DNA of 64,000 nt from Sipunculus nudus (lineage: Eukaryota; Annelida; Sipuncula; Golfingiida; Sipunculidae), in the NCBI GenBank assembly GCA_026874595.1, contig CM049315.1, positions 1,556,501-1,620,500 on the forward strand, in the 5' to 3' direction. Position numbers and translations under genes: made by a program. The notes under the pieces were generated by a model that saw nothing but the letters and a program-made list of their open reading frames with translations, had not been told where the DNA came from and searched no databases. Within the stretch, counting starts at the first letter, position 1. The number at the start of each line of letters is the position of its first letter. Below, piece after piece: positions 1 to 9,892 of this stretch.

Positions 1-834
1 AACCACTGATATCTGCATTTTTACGTATATTGGCTGCTAAGGTTTCCACACAAAAAATAAAAATATAAGGCGATAAAGGGCAACCTTGCCTGACACCTCT
101 TGAAACTTTAAAGTAGTCTGAGCATCAGCCATTGTTAGTGACATAATATTAATATTATTATATAAAATTTTACACAATATTTCTATTATAGGACCAAGCC
201 TATAGTGTTTTAGATTTTGCTGTCTGAATGAGAATTCCAGTTTATCGTATGCTTTTTCAAAATCCACCATCATGATAAGTCCATTTTGACCCGTATTCCT
301 GGCATAATATAAACTATTTATTACCTTGTTGGCATTTTCTCCAATGTATCTCCCTTTCGAGAATCCGGTTTGATTTTCGTGTATTAAATCGGGAAGAACT
401 TTTTTTAGTCAAGTTCAGATGTCCCCAGCATTAATTTTATAATCTACATTTAAAAGAGAAATGGGCCTCCAGTTTTGAATGTCCAACTCATCTTTAACTT
501 TTTTTTGTATGAGACGAATAACTGCCTGCTTTTGGGAAAAAGTTAATTGTTCATTGTCATATATATAGTCTAATGCTTCGATAAAGAATTGCTTCAAAGA
601 TTGCCAAAATGTTTTATAAAACTCAGCTGGGATGCCATCACTGTCAGGAGTTTTATCATTTTTCTGTACTTCAAAGCTCTTTATGATTTCATTTTCACGT
701 AAAGGTGAGTTTAGCAATTCTTCAAAGTTCTCGGGCAATTCTACTAAAGATGGCGTATTATATTTATTTACAAAACCTTCACTATGTCCGGTCTTCGTCG
801 ATTTGTATAATGAGTTAAAGAACGTTTTAGCCAC
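1..834 (-). pseudogene. LINE reverse transcriptase fragment
   Basis: The fragment at 415-834 reads through the RT thumb-proximal motifs PDSDGIPAEFYKTFW and NWRPISLLNVDYKI. The 37-273 fragment carries MMVDFEKAYD, the first catalytic-Asp motif of L1-type RTs. A third frame at 1-110 gives RGVRQGCPLSPYIFIF. At least two frame changes are needed to link these pieces, so no functional protein is made. The catalytic FADD box would lie beyond the window start. Confidence 0.85.
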
Positions 835-1319
835 AGATAAGATTTCATCCTGGTTTTCCGTAACTGTCCCGTCTGGTAATCTAATCTTGTTTATCTTTTT
901 ATTATTAAAATTTCTCTTTTCTTAATTTAAAAAATATTTACTTGATTTTTCGCCTTGCTCATACCATCTGACTTTGCATCTTATAATTGCTCCTTCTGTT
1001 TTCTCTTTTATAATAGTTTCTAGTCTTTCTTCATAAGATTTTATTTCTGCGTTGTTGTGGTCATCATGTCTCTCATACAGCTCTTTTAGTTTATCTTCCA
1101 AGTTCCCTTATTTCATTTCTTTTATCACGCGCCCTTTGAATTGAGTATCTGATTGAATCTCTTCTAATACACATTTTTTTTGTCTCCCACATAAGTACAG
1201 GAGTACATCCACTTTTTTTCTTTTACGGTGTTCTTTATTGTTGCTTAAATAGTTTCAATATAATTTTTCTCTTTTAAAAGGCTGGTGTTTAATTTCCAAA
1301 TACCAGGACCTCTCGGTTC

Positions 1320-1950
1320 TTTACCTATTTTTATTCCCAGACTAATTGCTGAATGATCTGATTTATAATTAGGCAAAATGTCTGCATTAATAGTTTCGTT
1401 TCTTATAGATTTTAAGAAATTAAATAATAGTCTAGTCTACAGTAAATTGGATTCGGTTCAATTCTAGACCATGTATATCTCCTTAAATTGCGGTTATAAT
1501 CCCTCCAAACATCAATCAGATTACTCTCCCTCATATAATTTAAAATTACGTTTTGACTGAGTTTATTTGTGGTTTGTCTGCCACCACTTTTGTCTATTTT
1601 CAAGTCCAAAACAGTGTTCCAGTCACCACCAATAATACGATCGTCATTAGGAAATGTTTTTAATTTACTAAATATATCATGGAAAAATTCAGGGGTATCA
1701 GTGTTAGGAGCATAAAGGTTACACAGAGTGACTCTAGATCCAATTGTACAGTCTAACAATATAAATCTACCATTTTGATCAGTTATTATGTCATGTATCT
1801 CACAGTCAACGTTATTTTTTATTAAGATTGCAACTCCTCTAGAATTATTCTCCCCATGGCTTAATATAATTTTATGCCCCCATTCAGCTCGCCACTGATT
1901 TTCTGTTTTTTCTGAACTGTGAGTTTCCTGTATGAAAATGACTGAATGTT
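1320..1950 (-). pseudogene. LINE apurinic-type endonuclease fragment
   Basis: The minus strand reads IFIQETH near 1935, SRGVAILI near 1830, NLYAPN and GGDWNTVLD in the 115-residue ORF at 1412-1759, then YKSDHSAI near 1360 and RGPGIWKLN near 1310. These are the ordered motifs of the exonuclease-endonuclease-phosphatase fold used by LINEs to nick target DNA. One or more frameshifts separate them. The stretch 840-1310 between EN and RT is linker sequence with no recognisable domain. Confidence 0.8.
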
Positions 1951-1961
1951 TCTTCCTCTAT

Positions 1962-2575
1962 CCGGCCTTTCGTGCAGCTTTACAATAATATGCCTTGGTC
2001 TTTCGCCCCATCGCCCTACTCTGTGTGTATTTTCTATTTTCTCTCGAATTTCGTCTTTTCCCAAATCCCCTAACAGTTTTTGGTCTGAAATAATTTTAGC
2101 CGCAGTCTCTTTGCAGTTTTCTGTCCGGCTTTCCTCCCTGACACCTAGAATCCGAAGATTCCATTCTCGACTTCTCCTTTCTATTTTGTTAAGTTAATTG
2201 TTTAAACGATCATTCAATTCTTGTCCTTGTTCTAATTATCTTTTTTTCAACTGTGAGACCTCTTTCTCTGACTCTTTTATCTTCTTATAATAATTTTGTT
2301 TATATGTCTGTACTTTGTCAGTAGTCTCACTCACAGTGGCTACACTGGATTCCAAGTCTGTTATGCGGCGGTTCATTTGTTTATTTTCTTCTTACAGTGT
2401 TTCAAATCTTGCAAATATATCAGTTCGAAGGTTACTTATCTGCTTTTCCAGGGCATCCTGGGAATTCCTCAATATATGTTTCATCTCTGCCATTGCATCC
2501 TGAATATCAGAGCGTCCCTGTTCATCACTGTCCTCCAGACTGGTCATTTTGCTTGGTGTATCTTGAACGTTTTCG
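1962..2575 (-). pseudogene. LINE ORF1-like coiled-coil/RNA-binding protein remnant
   Basis: From the minus-strand ATG near 2547 the frame reads through a Lys/Glu/Gln-rich heptad-like region and then WNLRILGV and IENTHRVG...RPRHIIVKL. This is the pattern of the L1 ORF1p RNA-recognition and C-terminal domain. Three TAA codons interrupt the coiled-coil part. The C-terminal end is missing where the sequence passes into endonuclease sequence near 1950. Confidence 0.75.
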
Positions 2576-2595
2576 TCCGCCCTACTATATTTCTG

Positions 2596-2712
2596 ACTTC
2601 TTTATTTATTCCCCTAGACATTTCACGCTGCCTAGTGTTACAGAATCTGATCTCCATTACCAAATGTTTGTTCGTCACGAATACGTGATCTGTTGATATT
2701 AGGTTCCGTAAC
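2596..2712 (+). repeat. Truncated Gmr1-like LTR fragment
   Basis: The reverse complement of this 117-bp stretch matches the beginnings of the LTRs at 44874 and 58684 (TGTTACGGAACC, CAGATCACGTA, CACTAGGC.GCGTGAAATG, AATAAAGAAGTCA). It ends exactly at the LTR terminus CCGTAACA at 2712. It is joined to the LINE ORF1 remnant on its left. The element body is absent. Confidence 0.7.
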
Positions 2713-2728
2713 AATATAAATATATATA

Positions 2729-3111
2729 TGTCGCAGTGTGTTTTGGTAACAGACCACAAAAAGCACTAGAAGATACTGGAACCTTTATTTACCTGCAAAT
2801 AACATACAGGGATCTGATCTGATAACCTGTAAAGCTGGCCAGCACACTGTCACCAATGCAATTGGTAAGCTCAGCTGACCCTACTCCCAGCATGCCTTTC
2901 ACTAATTTACATGTTATGCATGGTTGACACACAATGCAAAACTACAAGTTTCCCTCTCGAATTTAAATAACAGGCACTGGTGTAGTGCATCTGGACAAAA
3001 CTGGTAGTCTGTAAGCTGTACACTACAAACAAGTGCATCCAGGCATATATAATACTGGTAACAGGTTAAAGCACATGAAAAAATAATGAATACAAAAATA
3101 AGCCTGTGACA
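2729..3111 (-). repeat. Gypsy element 3' LTR (383 bp)
   Basis: The termini TGTCGCAG and CTGTGACA form an imperfect inverted repeat with the usual TG...CA ends. The same sequence recurs in the right LTR, where it is interrupted. The left flank is TA-repeat DNA following the Gmr1 LTR fragment. Confidence 0.93.
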
Positions 3112-3129
3112 CTGTCCCCCCACCCACTT
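3112..3129 (-). other. Polypurine tract of the gypsy element
   Basis: Directly inside the 3' LTR the minus strand reads AAGTGGGTGGGGGGACAG, a purine-rich run in the position that primes plus-strand DNA synthesis. The stretch 3130-3538 between it and the pol stop is untranslated and shows no domain. Confidence 0.8.
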
Positions 3130-3538
3130 AAATGTCCTCCGTGACATTTAACACAGACGAATACACATTAAAGCAGTGTCCACACCACTTAATCTCACCA
3201 CTGAGATAATAGGAACATTTAACGCGTTGATTCTATGAATGATGATACAGATGTATGTATATAGTGGAGGTAATAACATCAGATATTCATGAGTTCTACA
3301 CAGTAGTGGTAAGAACATTAAATATTAAAGCAGTGCTCTCAGTTCTCAATTCAAATTCACATGGTGCACCTTCAATAAACCTCGATAGTTCACAGATATC
3401 CTCACACACTACTGTAGTATTAACACACTATAGTCGTAATAGCAATTATTGGGAACAATTTGTGCAGTTGTAAAGATTAACACTTAATGTACTGCATGTG
3501 TATCCTTAGGCAAGAAACATTCAAAATCAAATATGACA

Positions 3539-5770
3539 TTATACATAAACTGCTTGATCATTATATACGAGTGACTGGACAACCCAATCACCCCCTCTCA
3601 TCCAATGAGGCTTTAATCTTACTCTGTTGGACCTTCTGGGCACAGAGGCATTATCTATCTCATACTGTGCCTCCTTAGTACCATCATTTACTGCTAAAAT
3701 ACCTTCAGACTCTGTACTGACTATCTCTGGAGATGTTTCTGTATATACACATTCTCCTGTTCTGTCACTATCATTGACTTTGTCATTCATATGGAAACTA
3801 TGCTCAGAATCTGATTTTATATTAACCTCAGTACAATTACCATTATCCACATCGGATGCACTGTCAGTGCTTAGCCTGATGTTCTCATATTTGTCCTCAC
3901 TTTGTGCATTATGTGTCTGCTGTCTCGGACACATGTCAGTAATATATATGGTATTATCATCATCAGAGCCTGTGTCAGATTCTAATGGGGATTCTGCTCT
4001 CTGTTCAGCATGAGCTGGCTGCCTTAAAGGTACTGAATTTACATGCGAGGATGGTTCTAAAATTGGCAGTGAAATAAACGGGAGGAGCATGTTTCTATGC
4101 AATACCTTGCTACTACCCTTGTTATTTTCTGGTTTAACAATATAGACTGGGACATCTGGATTATGTTGATCAACAATGGTATGCACTGTGTTACTCCAGC
4201 GATCTGCCAGTTTATGTTTTCCTTTTACACCTACATTCTTTACCAAAACTCTGTCCCCTTTTTGTAATACTGACTCTCGCACTTTTTTGTCAAAATACTC
4301 TTTATGTTTCTCTCCTGATTTACATGATTCTTTCAGAGCTATCTCATGAGCTGTCTTTAGCTTTTGTCTAAGTGAACCAGCATAGTCATTACAGCCCCTG
4401 CTATCCTGTTCATTGGGATCTATTCCAAGGACAATATCCACTGGCAATCTGGGGTGTCTCCCAAACATTAAATAAAATGGAGAGAAACCTGTACTGTCAT
4501 GTTGTGTTGCATTATATGCATGGACCAAGGCTGGAACAAAATTTTTCCAGCTCTTCTTTTGCTCCTCTTGTAGGGTTCCTAACATATTTAGCAAAGTATG
4601 ATTAAACCGTTCACACATGCCATTGCCCCTTGGGTGATAAGGGGTTGTTCTTGATTTTTCAATGCCTACTATTTTACACAAATAACTGATCACTGAAGAC
4701 TCAAAGTTCCTACCTTGATCACTATGTAATCTACCGGGGAAGCCATAGTGGACAAAGTAATGGTCAAAAAGCACTCTGGCTGTAGTTTTAGCAGTTTGAT
4801 TTCGAGTTGGTATGGCCTGGGCATACCTTGTAAAGTGATCAGTAATGACAAGAATATTGGAGTAACCCCCACTAGACTCTTCAAGCTGCAAGTAGTCTAT
4901 ACACACTAACTGCATCGGTTGTGAGCTAGTTATGTTTACTAATGAGGCGTTATGAAATGTGGAGGGTGTTTTTCTACAAATACACCTAACACAGAATTTA
5001 ACTCTCTTTTCAACATCAGTGGCCATATTTGGCCAGTAAAACCTTTGACTGACTAATGCTAACGTCCGGTCTCTACCCTGATGGCCTGCATCATCATGGA
5101 GACCTGTAAGTGCAGTTTCTCTCAGTTTGTACGGTAGCACCAATTGCCATCGAGTTACCCCAAATCTACTGGTTCTTCTCCAGAGCAAACCTTCATGAAA
5201 GCACAGCTTTGGCCACTGTTTTAAGTATTTCTGAACCTCAGGGTCTTCCTCTCTAACATCTACCCCTTGTGGACGCTTCCCTTTCTCTAATAGGTATATA
5301 ACCCTACTTATAGTTCTGTCCTGGCGTTGTGCCATTTGCAACTCTACCTTACTGTATGTTTGCAGGGATGTTGGAAATGTACCTACTGTATTTGCAGTAA
5401 GGTTATCTGTTTGGGCACTGAGGAGTAAACATTCACATGCAGCCACTGAGGCATTGTTACGGCCGAGTGTACATGCATCACCTATAGCCTGTACCATATC
5501 TGGTGTAATTTCAGCAGTTGACCCCATATCTTGCGGATGTGGATATCTTGACAATGCATCTGCATCTTTGTTTAATTTCCCGGACCTGTACTTTATGGAA
5601 AAATTGTAATTTGACAGTTCTGCTAGCCACCTGTGCCCAGTTGCATCTAACTTGGCAGATGTTAACACATATGTTAATGGGTTATTATCAGTTCTTACTA
5701 CAAACTGATTACCATAGAGGTATTCATGGAATTTCTTTGTTATTGCCCATTTCATAGCAAGGAATTCCAA
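3539..5770 (-). CDS. Gypsy pol, 3' part: RNase H end and integrase
   Basis: This 743-residue open frame is the continuation of pol after a single TGA and is in the same frame as the upstream part. It opens with the C-terminal half of RNase H (FVVRTDNNPLTYV, residues 23-35). Integrase follows: an HHCC zinc module (H225, H230, C260, C263), then the D,D-35-E core with D292, D351 and E387. A GPY/F-like region lies around residues 510-560. The tail of about 160 residues is acidic and Ser/Thr-rich and unassigned. The internal ATG is unlikely to be a genuine start. In an intact element this part would be made only as Gag-Pol. Confidence 0.92.
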   Translation of the reverse strand: MEFLAMKWAITKKFHEYLYGNQFVVRTDNNPLTYVLTSAKLDATGHRWLAELSNYNFSIKYRSGKLNKDADALSRYPHPQDMGSTAEITPDMVQAIGDACTLGRNNASVAACECLLLSAQTDNLTANTVGTFPTSLQTYSKVELQMAQRQDRTISRVIYLLEKGKRPQGVDVREEDPEVQKYLKQWPKLCFHEGLLWRRTSRFGVTRWQLVLPYKLRETALTGLHDDAGHQGRDRTLALVSQRFYWPNMATDVEKRVKFCVRCICRKTPSTFHNASLVNITSSQPMQLVCIDYLQLEESSGGYSNILVITDHFTRYAQAIPTRNQTAKTTARVLFDHYFVHYGFPGRLHSDQGRNFESSVISYLCKIVGIEKSRTTPYHPRGNGMCERFNHTLLNMLGTLQEEQKKSWKNFVPALVHAYNATQHDSTGFSPFYLMFGRHPRLPVDIVLGIDPNEQDSRGCNDYAGSLRQKLKTAHEIALKESCKSGEKHKEYFDKKVRESVLQKGDRVLVKNVGVKGKHKLADRWSNTVHTIVDQHNPDVPVYIVKPENNKGSSKVLHRNMLLPFISLPILEPSSHVNSVPLRQPAHAEQRAESPLESDTGSDDDNTIYITDMCPRQQTHNAQSEDKYENIRLSTDSASDVDNGNCTEVNIKSDSEHSFHMNDKVNDSDRTGECVYTETSPEIVSTESEGILAVNDGTKEAQYEIDNASVPRRSNRVRLKPHWMRGGDWVVQSLVYNDQAVYV

Positions 5771-5809
5771 TTTATGGGCAGGGTAGTTGGATTCACTAGG
5801 TCTCAGGAC

Positions 5810-7792
5810 TCAACTAGCATAGGCAATTACTCTCTCTTGCCCATCTTGCTCCTGATACAGAACTGCACCAAGGGCTGTTCTACTAGCATCTGTGTGCACG
5901 ATGAAAGGTTTTGTATAATCAGCGTATGCTAGAATTGGAGCTGAAGTGAGTTCTTGGATTAAACATTCAAAGGACTTTTGTTGTTCACTGCCCCATTTCC
6001 AGCTAGATCCTTTTTGTACACCTGTTTGGGGTTTTCTGCGTTTTCTCTTTGGAACATTTACAACCAGATCTGTTAATGGCTTTGCAATGGTGGCAAAATC
6101 TTTCACAAATTTCCTATAGTACCCTGTAAAGCCCAAAAATGTTCTCAAATCATCTACTCCCTTAGGTATGGGCCACTTTCTAAGAACCTCTATCTTTTCA
6201 GGGTCTGTTTCAATGCCATCTTCTGAAACTATGTGTCCCAAATATTTAACTCTTTGTTGCAAGAAGCTGCACTTTGAGGGTTTAAGCTTTAAGCCATTTT
6301 GTGCTAGACATGAAAAAACTGAATCTAACCGTTTTAAGTGTTCTTCAAACGTATCTGAGAAAATGATTATGTCATCTAGATAGATAATGCATTCTTTCAT
6401 ATTGAGCGATTTCATGCATCTCTCCATTAAACGCTGGAAATTTCCTGGCGCATTGGTCAGGCCAAAGGGCATGCGGTTGAATTCATAAAAGCCGAGCGGA
6501 CCCGCAGAAAAGGCAGTCTTGGGCTTGTCTTCCTCCTTGATTTCCATGTGCCAGTAGCCAAACTGTAAATCTAAGGAGGAAAACCACTTTGACCCTACCA
6601 GAACATCTAAGGTTTCCTCAATTCTAGGGATGGCATAAGAGTCAGTAATGGTTTTTTCATTTAGTTTGCGAAAGTCAACACAAACACGCAAGGTGTTGTC
6701 TTTCTTTCTCACTAATACAAGATTAGATGAATAAGGGCTATAACTTTCTCTAATAACCTCACTGTCTAACATGTCCTGAATATGCTGCCGAACCTCCTCA
6801 AACATACCAGGTGGTATACGTCTGTGGGGTTCTTTGAATGGCTTATTATCAGACAGGTTTATCTCATGGACAACAGTGGAAGTTCTACCCAAATCTGTAT
6901 TTGATTTTGCAAATACAGATTCCCACCGATGCAGTAACAACTGGACTTGACTAAACTGTTCAGCTGTAAGATTGGGATTTATCTGGGTGGAACAGTTAGT
7001 TTTGTCACTTTGATCAGGTATTTGTTTTGGCAAAACAGAAACACTGTGAAGACTACATAGAGTAGATTTTACAGGTATTTTAACAATCCTGGCAGTCAGA
7101 TTACATAATCTAACTGGCACTTTCTGGACAGTCTGTTCTTTAGGGACACTTACCACACTGGGGCACACTGTTAAGCCAGGGGGAAGAGCGGATCTTACTT
7201 CCTCTGTCACTGCAGCATTAATGTTGTGAGCACCTTTCACTAGACCCCAGATGGTCACCATTTCATTAGGTTTAATCACCATAGGATGTTTCTTAGAAGA
7301 CACAACTGTACCAATATGATCACTATTTATACACTGGAATGCACAAGCCCATTCAACTGGAACATTTGTGTTACTCAACTTACTGGAGGGATGGTTGTCT
7401 CTGACACATCTGATTACATTTGTGCCTATTATCATGGGTACCTGCTGATTGTAATGATTGTCTTTAACTACTAGCACTGGTGCCATCACCTCACAGTTTA
7501 GTCCTGGTACCTTAATGTTCAATTCACAATATCCTAAGTATGGTATGGTTTGACCATTGGCGCTGTATATTTCTAGTCCCAGCCCGGTTAGCGAATGAAG
7601 TGGTCTATATGTCAAATTTTGTCTATAGAACTGTTCACATACAGTGCTAACCATAGAACCAGTATCTATCATGCACAGGCAACTTAGGCCTTCAACCTGA
7701 ATTTCAGTTTCATTGCTATCTCCTACCAACTTTTCTATCAGATCACCATTACTGTTGGGGCTACATACAGAAGGGCCTCTGTCTCGCCCCAT
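5810..7792 (-). CDS. Gypsy pol, 5' part: protease, reverse transcriptase, start of RNase H
   Basis: This 660-residue frame holds a retroviral-type aspartic protease (DTG at residues 43-45), the RT core with YLDD at 471-474 and the FGLTNAP box before it, and the first RNase H aspartate (HTDAS, about residue 635). It ends at TGA (5810-5812). The same frame then continues open for about 2.2 kb, so the stop is a premature nonsense codon inside RNase H and not a normal terminus. A CGA-to-TGA transition would explain it. The frame is offset by -1 from gag. Confidence 0.93.
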   Translation of the reverse strand: MGRDRGPSVCSPNSNGDLIEKLVGDSNETEIQVEGLSCLCMIDTGSMVSTVCEQFYRQNLTYRPLHSLTGLGLEIYSANGQTIPYLGYCELNIKVPGLNCEVMAPVLVVKDNHYNQQVPMIIGTNVIRCVRDNHPSSKLSNTNVPVEWACAFQCINSDHIGTVVSSKKHPMVIKPNEMVTIWGLVKGAHNINAAVTEEVRSALPPGLTVCPSVVSVPKEQTVQKVPVRLCNLTARIVKIPVKSTLCSLHSVSVLPKQIPDQSDKTNCSTQINPNLTAEQFSQVQLLLHRWESVFAKSNTDLGRTSTVVHEINLSDNKPFKEPHRRIPPGMFEEVRQHIQDMLDSEVIRESYSPYSSNLVLVRKKDNTLRVCVDFRKLNEKTITDSYAIPRIEETLDVLVGSKWFSSLDLQFGYWHMEIKEEDKPKTAFSAGPLGFYEFNRMPFGLTNAPGNFQRLMERCMKSLNMKECIIYLDDIIIFSDTFEEHLKRLDSVFSCLAQNGLKLKPSKCSFLQQRVKYLGHIVSEDGIETDPEKIEVLRKWPIPKGVDDLRTFLGFTGYYRKFVKDFATIAKPLTDLVVNVPKRKRRKPQTGVQKGSSWKWGSEQQKSFECLIQELTSAPILAYADYTKPFIVHTDASRTALGAVLYQEQDGQERVIAYAS

Positions 7793-7803
7793 TGACGAGG
7801 CCT

Positions 7804-7816
7804 TTACTGGTTTAAC
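7804..7816 (-). promoter_or_regulatory. Candidate -1 ribosomal frameshift site at the gag-pol junction
   Basis: In the gag frame the minus strand reads G TTA AAC CAG TAA. The heptamer GTTAAAC (7810-7816) is a known type of -1 slippery sequence, and one codon separates it from the gag stop. Slippage there enters the pol frame, which is open from that point. The downstream RNA structure was not computed. Confidence 0.55.
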
Positions 7817-8886
7817 GCTTGAGGATTGTGTGTCGAATTAAAGTGTGACTGACCACCCCGTCCACGTCCACGTGGCTGGTATCTCTGAGCCTGATAGAAA
7901 GGTGGAGGTCCCCCTGCCTGTCTAGGTGCACTATTCTCTAATGTCTGTAATCTTCTCTCAATAGCCTCTAGTTTAGCTACAACCCTGTTGATATCAGAAT
8001 TTGCCAGCTTAGGATCCGACTGTTTCTTTTCTAGTGCCTCTAACCTACCTATGATACGATCTATATTGACCTCTGTTGATTGTGTATTTGCGGCCTGTTG
8101 TAAGCTATGGACCCTCCTAGTCCGAGACCCAGTCCATTTATCATTTTCCTTCAACTCTTGCTCTATGGCTCTAACTTCTCTTCTTAATTGGTCAAAATCT
8201 TTTACATAATCAAATTTGTGACGAGTGGCATTTTTCAGACTTTCATGACACAGCCCTGACCAAAATTTGGTTCTAAGCATTTCATTTATAGCTCTACTCT
8301 CAATCATACCTTTTTCTTTTGCTTTATGTAGCAGCTCTTCTAACCTACACCCCCATGCAGCCACACTTTCTCCTTCTCTTTGCTTTTCCATGTAAAAGGA
8401 TTGTAGGAGAGCTTCACCCGTTACCACAGTACCATAGATCCCCTCAAGTTTGTCAACAATTTCTTCCAGCGTAGCACCCTCACCCATTTGCAGCAAGATT
8501 TTTGCTGTATCCCCTTTTAAGGATTTCCTTACAGCTTGGGTAAGTACTGGTTTAGAATACAGGCCATCCCTAGTTAAGCAACGTATCTCAAATCTCCAAA
8601 CATCAAAGGAGACTTCTGATTTAGGGGTTGGAAATTCCCCTGAAAATGTGGACACTCTTGGAATCTGACCATAAACTAAACCGCTGCTGGCCCCCTGACT
8701 ATCTAAGACCCCTGGTGATGCTGCGGTTAGCGATTCCTCCGCCACCCTTGACACTTTATACTTCCCAGTTCTGTGTAAGTAATCAATTATCTTTTGTACA
8801 TCTGCATCACAGACATCAGCATCTGTCTCAGCTTTAAGGGTCTTTGTTTCAGCCTCTGTTTTAAGGCCTACTGGTTTTGTTTCCAT
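7804..8886 (-). CDS. Gypsy gag (capsid precursor, 360 residues)
   Basis: The ATG at 8886 opens a frame ending at TAA 7804-7806, directly upstream of pol. The middle (about residues 70-200, with FSGE, FDVWRFEIRCL, WGCRLEELL) resembles the retrotransposon Gag capsid domain related to PNMA-type proteins. A Lys/Glu coiled-coil-like region follows. The C-terminus is rich in RG and PPP (residues 320-360) and lacks a CCHC zinc knuckle, so RNA binding probably uses the RG-rich tail. No internal stop is present. Confidence 0.88.
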   Translation of the reverse strand: METKPVGLKTEAETKTLKAETDADVCDADVQKIIDYLHRTGKYKVSRVAEESLTAASPGVLDSQGASSGLVYGQIPRVSTFSGEFPTPKSEVSFDVWRFEIRCLTRDGLYSKPVLTQAVRKSLKGDTAKILLQMGEGATLEEIVDKLEGIYGTVVTGEALLQSFYMEKQREGESVAAWGCRLEELLHKAKEKGMIESRAINEMLRTKFWSGLCHESLKNATRHKFDYVKDFDQLRREVRAIEQELKENDKWTGSRTRRVHSLQQAANTQSTEVNIDRIIGRLEALEKKQSDPKLANSDINRVVAKLEAIERRLQTLENSAPRQAGGPPPFYQAQRYQPRGRGRGGQSHFNSTHNPQALNQ

Positions 8887-9871
8887 ATTGATGACCCAGT
8901 AATAGACTATACTAAACCAGATTACTTCAAGGCAAATGTCTGTACACCTTAGTAAAGTAACCCTATTTTACAAAGAGAACAAAGCATATGACACTTGTAT
9001 GTACACATTAATGTAAGTACTGACAAGTCTTAATAAAGTAACCCCAATTTACAAAGGGAATAAAGTAACCCCAATTTACAAAGGGAATAAAGTAAATGAC
9101 ACTTGCATTTACACAGTAAAGCAAGTACTGACATCCATAAGCAATCAGATGGTGGGTGGTTATTGTACAGCCATCACCACAAAAAAATGTGTTGTACTGT
9201 AATTCATAATGGTACAACAGGTCAGGTTTGGGTTAGACTTGGGTTACTTTTGTACTTGGGTACCACAGAAGTGGCATTGGTACTATATACATTGATTATA
9301 CATCAGGTCTGCAAATGACATGATTACAATTATATGCACTAAACACATCTACAGCACTTGCTGTAAAAAGAACAAAGTTACTTATGTGTGTATTAACATA
9401 TGTTTGTCAGTTATGGCACACTAATGTGTTGAATACCACACTATACCAATCAAGCAATAATATTTATCAGACAATAGTTTTCCGGTACTATATACCAAGT
9501 GATAACCTTAAGTGCAATAGTGATGAAGTTTGCATACATAAACTTATACATGTGACTTATCTGAGCAAGAAGTCTAAGAAGTGCAAGTCAGTTCCAGGTG
9601 ATCATTAATACACAGTGTCCATTCTGCACACACAAAAGTCCCAAGCACATTGTTGAGGCTCAAAACAAGTCCTTTGGTACACAATGGATCCACGACATGC
9701 TCCAGAGAGTCCCAGAGAGTCCCGCCAAAGCACCTGGTCTGGGGGGTAGAGGCAGCTGTCCACAAACCACCATGCAGCCCTCAGCAAGGCACCACAGCCC
9801 ATACCCATCGATCCTGGTCAAGGCAAAATAACCAGGATGCTAGTCCAGCCTTGTAGTCCCAGTAGCTTCAT
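8887..9871 (-). other. Gypsy 5' leader between primer site and gag
   Basis: This 985-bp untranslated stretch has no convincing ORF. It carries a direct tandem repeat of about 28 bp (AGTAACCCCAATTTACAAAG units, 9034-9092) and a weaker third copy near 8947. The long leader could hold a packaging signal, but none is recognisable. Confidence 0.6.
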
Positions 9872-9889
9872 GCCCCACGTTGGGCGCCA
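9872..9889 (-). other. Primer-binding site for tRNA-Lys (CUU type)
   Basis: The plus strand reads GCCCCACGTTGGGCGCCA, identical over 18 bases to the 3' end of animal tRNA-Lys(CUU) including CCA. It lies three bases inside the 5' LTR. The match to the tRNA is from memory. Confidence 0.8.
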
Positions 9890-9892
9890 AAC

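Larger units (their letters stand above)
1..2590 (-). mobile_element. L1/Tx1-like non-LTR retrotransposon, decayed, runs off the window start
   Basis: Read on the minus strand, this stretch encodes in order an ORF1-like coiled-coil/RNA-binding protein, an apurinic endonuclease (EN) and a reverse transcriptase (RT) that continues past base 1. Several frameshifts and in-frame stops break every domain, so it is a dead copy. EN and RT motifs (IQETH, GGDWNTVLD, YKSDHSAI, RGPGIWKLN, NWRPISLLNVDYKI, RGVRQGCPLSPYIF) are typical of the L1/Tx1 group. The ORF1 C-terminal part and the EN start lie almost next to each other, which suggests an internal deletion. The clade call is from motif recognition only. 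Confidence 0.85.

Noticed and set aside
2296-2759. ORFs of 62-130 codons on the plus strand and a 71-codon minus-strand ORF starting MSRGINKEV
   Set aside because: The plus-strand frames are shadows of LINE ORF1. The minus-strand start lies in a Gmr1 LTR fragment whose other copies (44990, 58790) do not continue this frame.
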